Positions 58,835-64,000 of a stretch of DNA of 64,000 nt are shown here, one piece after another (positions within the stretch are counted from its first letter, which is position 1; each line of letters opens with the position of its first letter). The stretch is from Glossina fuscipes. Lineage: Eukaryota > Arthropoda > Insecta > Diptera > Glossinidae. Position numbers and translations under genes: made by a program. The stretch covers positions 41,826,939 through 41,890,938 of the forward strand of contig NW_023998415.1 in NCBI RefSeq assembly GCF_014805625.2, written 5' to 3'. The notes beneath the pieces were generated by a model. The model did no database searches. It worked only from the letters and a program-made list of their open reading frames with translations, and was not told where the DNA came from.

Positions 58835-59519
58835 GTAAGTCGCTTTAAATATTATAATCTTTACTTTATACCGCATTGATTCTTTGTGTGTGTTTGTATG
58901 TGTACATAAAAATTTCAAAATTCATTTGGTTCTTTTCATTAATGTTTTGTATATCATTACTGTCATGCTGTCATATGTTTCATAAATTTTTCATTGTACA
59001 TACAAAAAAATTTAAGCAATGAGATCCAAATGCAATAATAAGCTTTGACATCGATTGACGATGAGTGAGAAGTGGGGAGGGTATCGACGATTATATGCAT
59101 ACCCTGTCCATTGAAATTATTATTATTATTATTATTTTATTTTTTTTTTTGAAAGATTTTCAAGAATTTTTTTTTTTGCCTATTTCTGATGAATATAAAA
59201 AATTCGGAAGCAGGTGTTTAATTTTCAACTCAATGGCATAATTGATATTTCCCAACCCTCTTCTTTACATTTTCTCTTTGGAAAACGTATCGCGTAAATA
59301 ATAACAAAGTGATGATATAAAATAATTTTCATTAATCTTTTAATTTGAAATGAGCAAAAAAAATTATCTATGCTAAGTGCATTTGTAGATGCGTGACCTG
59401 CAATTTCTGTAGACCTAACATATATACATATATATATATATAAATTTGGAGTAAGAAAACAATGCTCTTCGGTTAATATTCGAACAAGAGCCGGCATAAT
59501 ATTATAATTATCACGAATA

Positions 59520-59595
59520 TACATATATATACATATATATATATACATATATATATATATAATATATTATATAATATATTTATATATATATACGT
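59520..59595. repeat. TA-rich low-complexity tract
   Basis: Mixed TA and ATAC units over about 75 bases. Confidence 0.9.
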
Positions 59596-60009
59596 TTCGA
59601 TCCTTCACAAAATATAGAAAGAAATTAACCGATTGATGTACAAACTCCTTGCTAACAGAATCGTTTAGATAAAATTATTAACTAAAAAATATTAAGGACT
59701 TTCTTTTCTTTTAGACAAAATTGGAAAAATTTTTACACCCATTTCTTATGAAACATAACTTGATATGAACTAAATATTATAAAAATGACTAAGACATTTT
59801 ATCGCGAGGCAGGATTAGTGTCAATTTATATGAATTGCAGTAGATGCGATTAGCGATTAGCTTTTGAATTATTGCAAGTAGAAAAAGAAGCATTAAAATT
59901 CGAAATCAATTTCAAAATTATTTCGATAAAAACAATAATGATGCTACGACCTAGATCTGGTAAAAAAGTTATATTCGTTTTTTGTTTTTTTGTATGTTCC
60001 TTACACGCG

Positions 60010-60185
60010 TAAAATGATGATGAACGAAGTAACGAAGGAGAGGAAGAGATACTGAACGTTCCCGGTTTAGTGGGTGCGCGCGATACGTAAATACTACGCT
60101 GTAGCTCAGTCAAAGTATGGTCTATCTCACTAAGATTCGAAGACACGAATAGAGAGTTGATAGATGCGACTCTTATCTACTCGAT
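60010..60185 (-). other. Possible minus-strand exon
   Basis: On the minus strand, after a possible acceptor cgagtag at about 60180, a frame reads INSLFVSSNLSEIDHTLT, ELQRSIYVSRAPTKPGTF, SISSSPSLLRSSSFYA, and then meets gtgtaagg, which resembles a donor. Codon use looks more coding than its surroundings. No domain was recognised; EIDHTLTELQRSIY faintly recalls LD-type motifs. This may be chance. Confidence 0.25.
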
Positions 60186-60924
60186 AACACGGAGCTCAAT
60201 TGCTTTTATTTTATTATGTTGAATAGGAGGCTAAGACGTAAGCAACTACGATCACCTAAACAGACGGTTGGTTATAGGAAAAATTAAAAAAAAAAAAAAA
60301 ACACTTAACTCTCTGAGGCATGAAGAACTCAAGACCATTTGCTACGGGTTTTCATCGGAAAACTTGACGAAACATAACGAACGGTCAATATTGCGCAATG
60401 CAAGAAATGCTTTCGAAACGAAGAAAAAGCTAATAGTGCGTGTTACGCACACACTCAAGGGCACAAAGTTTATGCTATATCTATGGTGAAATCGGTGGGT
60501 CATTGCGAAAAGCAAGCTGTTTTTGATTCAGTGAATTCAATCATGTAGACGACTGTGTTCCTCTATGCAAAGAGATGAAAAGACAAGAAGCCTTCCTCTT
60601 GATTATTAGATCATTGGATCTAAAAGCAAATATTTGCAGGAAAATTTTTATTATCGGATCCTTTTGCAAAAGTAAGCCAGAAAAAAAGATGTACCCGTTC
60701 TTTTTCAAAGAGCTTTTTAAATCAGGATGTTACGCACACATACAATAACAATGCTCAATTAGTTAGCATCGGATCGGATCGGTTCGCATGGAATGTGTAG
60801 GTTATGCAGTGAAGGGATGCTAGATGTAAATGTTTTTTTAAAAGAAACAAATACAAAAGTCATATCCGTCTTTGAAAGTATTTTGCATATCCGCGAATAC
60901 GCATACCTTACACACAAACGAATA

Positions 60925-60926
60925 TA
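60925..60926. other. TA target-site duplication, left
   Basis: TA immediately before the left TIR; its partner is at 62003-62004. Confidence 0.85.
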
Positions 60927-62002
60927 TTAGTTTGGGGAAAAAGAAATCCATCATTTTTATATGAACTTCAGGACTTTATTTAACATGCTTCGGATTGTCC
61001 GATTTGGATCAAATATGCACCGTTTTGTTGTATGATTTGCTGCCATTTTAAAGGTAACTTCAAAATGCCTCTCTCATAGAAGTCCTGCTCTCTATTTGCA
61101 AAAAACTCTAGTAGTCGATTTTCACAATCCTCTCTCGATTCCAATTTTTTATCATTAAAGAAATTTTGCAATGCAAGAAAAAGATGATAATCGCTTGGTG
61201 CCAAGTCCGGACTGTATGGCGGATGCATTAAAACTTCCCAACCAAGCTCCCGAAGTTTCTGGCGAGTCACTGTAGATGTGTGTGGCCTAGCGTTGTCCTG
61301 GTGGAACACGACACCTTTCTTGTTGACCAATTCTGGCCGTTTCTGGTCAATCGCTATCTTCAAACGGTCCAGTTGTTGACAGTAGAGATCAGAATTTAGC
61401 GTTTGGCCATATGGAAGCAACTCATAATAAATAATCCCCTTCCAGTCCCAGCAAATGCATAGCAAAACCTTCCTGGCCGTTTGAGATGCTTAAACCGCTC
61501 TTTGACCACGATCGTTTTCGCACAGGATTATCGTATGTGATCCATTTCTCATCTCCAGTCACCATCCGTTTAAGAAATGTGTCTATCTCATTCCGTTTGG
61601 CCAAGGCTTCGCAGATGGAAATTCGATCCATCATGTTTTTTTCTGTTAATTGATGTGGCACCCAAACATCGAGCTTCTTTTTGAATCCAGCTTTGTGTAA
61701 ATGGTTTAAAACTGTTTTATGGTCGATTTTTAGCTCCTTAGCCGCCTGGCTTGCATATTCGCCTTTGTCAAAGAAAAACTGTAAAATGTACCGAATTTTC
61801 TCTTTGTTCACTTCCATTTTTAACACGCTGTAGCTCACAACTGAATGCACCAAACAAAAAACAGCAAAAGAATTTTTTTTACTGCGAAATGTCACCTTTC
61901 CAACGAGCATAAATCTGAAATTGTTTGATCGATACTTTACGAGAAATCTATCAGTGCAGCCATCTACCGAAAAAATAATGGATTTCTTTTTCCCCAAATT
62001 AA
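60927..62002 (-). mobile_element. Mariner transposon with TIRs and TA duplication, internally deleted
   Basis: Inverted repeats of about 31 bases bound it: left ttagtttggggaaaaagaaa, right (reversed) ttaatttggggaaaaagaaa, with two differences seen. TA stands at 60925-60926 and 62003-62004 as target duplication. The length is 1,076 bases against about 1.3 kb for intact mariners. It carries one transposase gene on the minus strand. It is the youngest-looking mobile element in the window. Confidence 0.93.
60980..61817 (-). pseudogene. Mariner transposase, two deletions and a frameshift
   Basis: It starts MEVNKEKIRYILQFFFDKG (ATG at 61817). After EYASQA it jumps straight to AKELKIDHKTVLNHL, lacking about 55 residues of the N-terminal helix-turn-helix region. 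It continues to VTGDEKWITYDNPVRKRSW (first D), then a short deletion near 61480 shifts the frame. In the new frame follow LCICWDWKGIIYYELLP, GVVFHQDNARPHTS (second D) and HPPYSPDLAPSDYHLF (third D, D34D spacing), ending GQSEAC. All three catalytic acids survive, but no single frame gives a full protein. It resembles the mellifera group, by memory of motifs. Confidence 0.92.
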
Positions 62003-62559
62003 TATAAGAGCTGCATAGCATATACGTTAGCTAAGAATGTGTCAAATTGTTCATACGCGCAGCTCGAGAATTGTCTAAATTTGAAATCGACATTTACTAA
62101 TAGACATTTATTTAATTATTTATTTATTTATTCAACTAATGAAAATCAGCCCTTTACAGTATGCAGCAAAGAAGCTCGATGTTACTTGTTGTGTGAAGTA
62201 GCTTAAATTTAAGCTTAAAGACTAGTAAAAAGCAGTCAGCTTAAAGTTAATTAATACCTATTGATATGATTACTTTGCGGAAAGCATTATAAGTTATATT
62301 GTTATGGATAAATTATTAACTGATAAATGATAATAATCGTTAATGTTTTTGCAAGCAACGTAGAACAAATTGTAAATAGTTTATAATGAAAGCGACAAGA
62401 TGGTAATTCAACTGAGATATAGTGCCTCGACAGCCGCTATGGAGAATTGAAATTAACTTTACTTAGTAAAATCAATGGCTAGGTTGCACCATTAATCAGT
62501 TTATTCACAAAAGCAGATCCAAGTGCGAATCTTTGCCTGTAAAGTATGGGAACATTGAT

Positions 62560-63220
62560 CAAATTTCAATGGGTTAATATATGAAGACAAAGTGACACAG
62601 GGTCTCCATTCTAGCCTTCGTAAGGCTGATATAATAAATTAATTTTAGACAGACTCTAGTATATATAAATATCACAGTCATAGCTTACAAAGCTATCAAA
62701 GTCACCCAGACTAACTTTCAAACAAATCCCAAAGTACATCCAGCTTTTTATTTAGAATTGAGAGTAGTAGCGCAAATTGGGTTTAAAAAAAAACACTCCC
62801 ATTAGACAAATATGGAAGGCCATCTGTAACGTACCCATATATATTATATGTAGATCTCTGAGGCGAACTTGTACATAAAATGACAATTTCTTACGCCTAC
62901 TTAAGAAATGTGAGTTACTCTATTCCATACTACTAACTCCACCGAATTTCGATTTAGGAGGATCTGAAATCAAATAAAAGGGACAATTCCATTTCAATAG
63001 CATACATTAAAGTACAAGACATACTCAATTACAGACAGCAAATAATTTATGAATCGAGCGAAGAATAGGGGACCAAGATGATTACCCTGTGGGCTACCAG
63101 ACGAAAAAATCATTTCTCTAGATAAGGTAGCAATGCGTGTTTCGTATGGCGTTTTAGACAAAGGCAAAATCCATTTAACCAAGTTATACAAATTACATAC
63201 ATCTATAAAGTGACACAAAC
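62560..63220 (-). pseudogene. Decayed non-LTR retrotransposon reverse transcriptase
   Basis: The minus strand has LVKWILPLSKTPYETRIA, then SSGSPQGNHLGPLFFARFIN (the reverse-transcriptase SG-PQG--LGPL-F--FIN signature) and LLSVIEYVL. Further down, with stops, YYISLTKARMETLCHFVFIY resembles the C-terminal part of jockey-type ORF2 proteins. The catalytic ADD box that should follow is destroyed. No endonuclease domain, ORF1 or poly-A tail was identified. Confidence 0.7.
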
Positions 63221-63534
63221 ACGTACATCATGTAAAAAAGGATTCACATGCACTTGTTAGCGTGTATTACATATGCACTTCAAGAAAGGTTTAGTATATA
63301 GTTATTTTACCCTTAGACAAACGAAACTAAGTATCAAAAACCGTTATTCGACCCGAATCTTAATTAAGCTTAGAACACCACTGATGTGATCAATTATAAA
63401 AATTAAAAAATGCTTACATTGCCATTAATGCAATAACAGCAACGGCAAATGTAACACAAGGTCAAATACCAACTGCTGTGTTTATGTCAAAATAAACTGA
63501 AAAGCAAATTATAAAAATAATTTTCAAAATACCC

Positions 63535-63570
<36 letters not shown>

Positions 63571-64000
63571 AATATTTATGTATTTATTAAAATTTATGAA
63601 CAGACAGGCAATTCAAAAAAAAAAGAAAAATTTCTATATGTATGAGTGACATGTGTGCAAATGAAAGCGTACATAACGCGGAGATTACCCCCAAGTAAGA
63701 GTTTAAGATAAACATCACATTTTACAGTTAAGAATAAAAGAAAACGTAGATATGGAAAACAATGCAAAGAAATACAAAAAAAATAAATAAATAAAATAAA
63801 ATAACAAAAGGACGGACGTAAATATGTACGTACGTACATCTTATAAAGCACAAGAATGTCTTTCAATCAATTTAAAAAAAAAAAAATGTTAATTTCAACT
63901 AAGCAACTAAGAAAAGAACTAGGCTCGATCAAGCTCCGATTCTTGAATGCCGTACACAATCAATCGACAGTCTTGTAAGCGAAAGATTAAAAATTCTTCT
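63221..64000. other. AT-rich sequence at window end
   Basis: A 30-base poly-A run lies at 63536-63568. No gene, exon or repeat was recognised. Confidence 0.6.

Larger units (their letters stand above)
58835..60926 (+). other. Non-coding sequence downstream of exon 18
   Basis: Probably intron, because exon 18 ends at a good donor. It holds TA-rich runs near 59400-59595 and a coding-like minus-strand stretch near 60010-60180 (see findings). No plus-strand exon in phase 1 was found. Confidence 0.5.

Overview
The window looks like AT-rich nuclear DNA of a higher fly (muscoid or tsetse-type dipteran; genus not certain). The reasons are short coding exons with GT-AG introns, long low-complexity introns, many poly-A/T and TA tracts, several Tc1/mariner relics, and two assembly gaps (39695-40094 and 51621-51720). 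No prokaryotic features are present.

One large plus-strand gene dominates, from about 5510 to at least 58834. I could chain 19 exons with matching splice phases. The product has (i) about 1,100 residues of spectrin-like helical repeats (exons 5510-5631 to 20521-20715 and the start of the 20788 exon), (ii) a very charged R/E/A/Q helix of about 350 residues (about 21050-22110), (iii) eight I-set immunoglobulin domains (22130-30945), (iv) a long disordered proline/glutamine-rich region with repeated PPE-I and S/D-Y-E motifs (31383-35220), and then two alternative ends. One end is a short terminal exon with its own stop and poly-A signal (35425-35936, AATAAA at 36002). The other skips it and adds a ninth Ig domain (38980-39550) and a Ser/Thr-rich exon (58313-58834), with the frame still open at a good donor site. 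The best match I know is the fly muscle gene zormin (Z-disc/M-line titin-like protein, neighbour of sallimus), but this is recognition by architecture and motifs, not by alignment. The 5' end of the gene lies before exon 5510, probably outside the window.

Layout: 1-5509 upstream or intron sequence with a dispersed repeat; 5510-7452 three spectrin exons; 7453-15935 a large intron with Tc1-like and mariner relics and a tRNA-derived SINE-like element; 15936-22940 spectrin, charged helix and first Ig exons; 25271-35936 Ig and disordered exons plus the short 3' end; 38980-39550 Ig9; 39551-58312 an intron of about 18.8 kb with two N gaps, several copies of dispersed repeats and three mariner relics; 58313-58834 Ser-rich exon; 58835-64000 non-coding sequence with a nearly complete but broken mariner (60927-62002, TIRs and TA duplication visible) and a decayed non-LTR reverse transcriptase (about 62560-63220).

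I found no convincing new molecular system. The points most worth a second look are the alternative ends of the muscle protein, a probable GC-AG intron, a gap whose two flanks are the same sequence (probably an assembly artefact), a dimeric interspersed repeat family with inverted ends, a mariner relic carrying a tandemly amplified slice of its own transposase gene, and a GC-rich coding-like island near 53.7 kb that I cannot identify.
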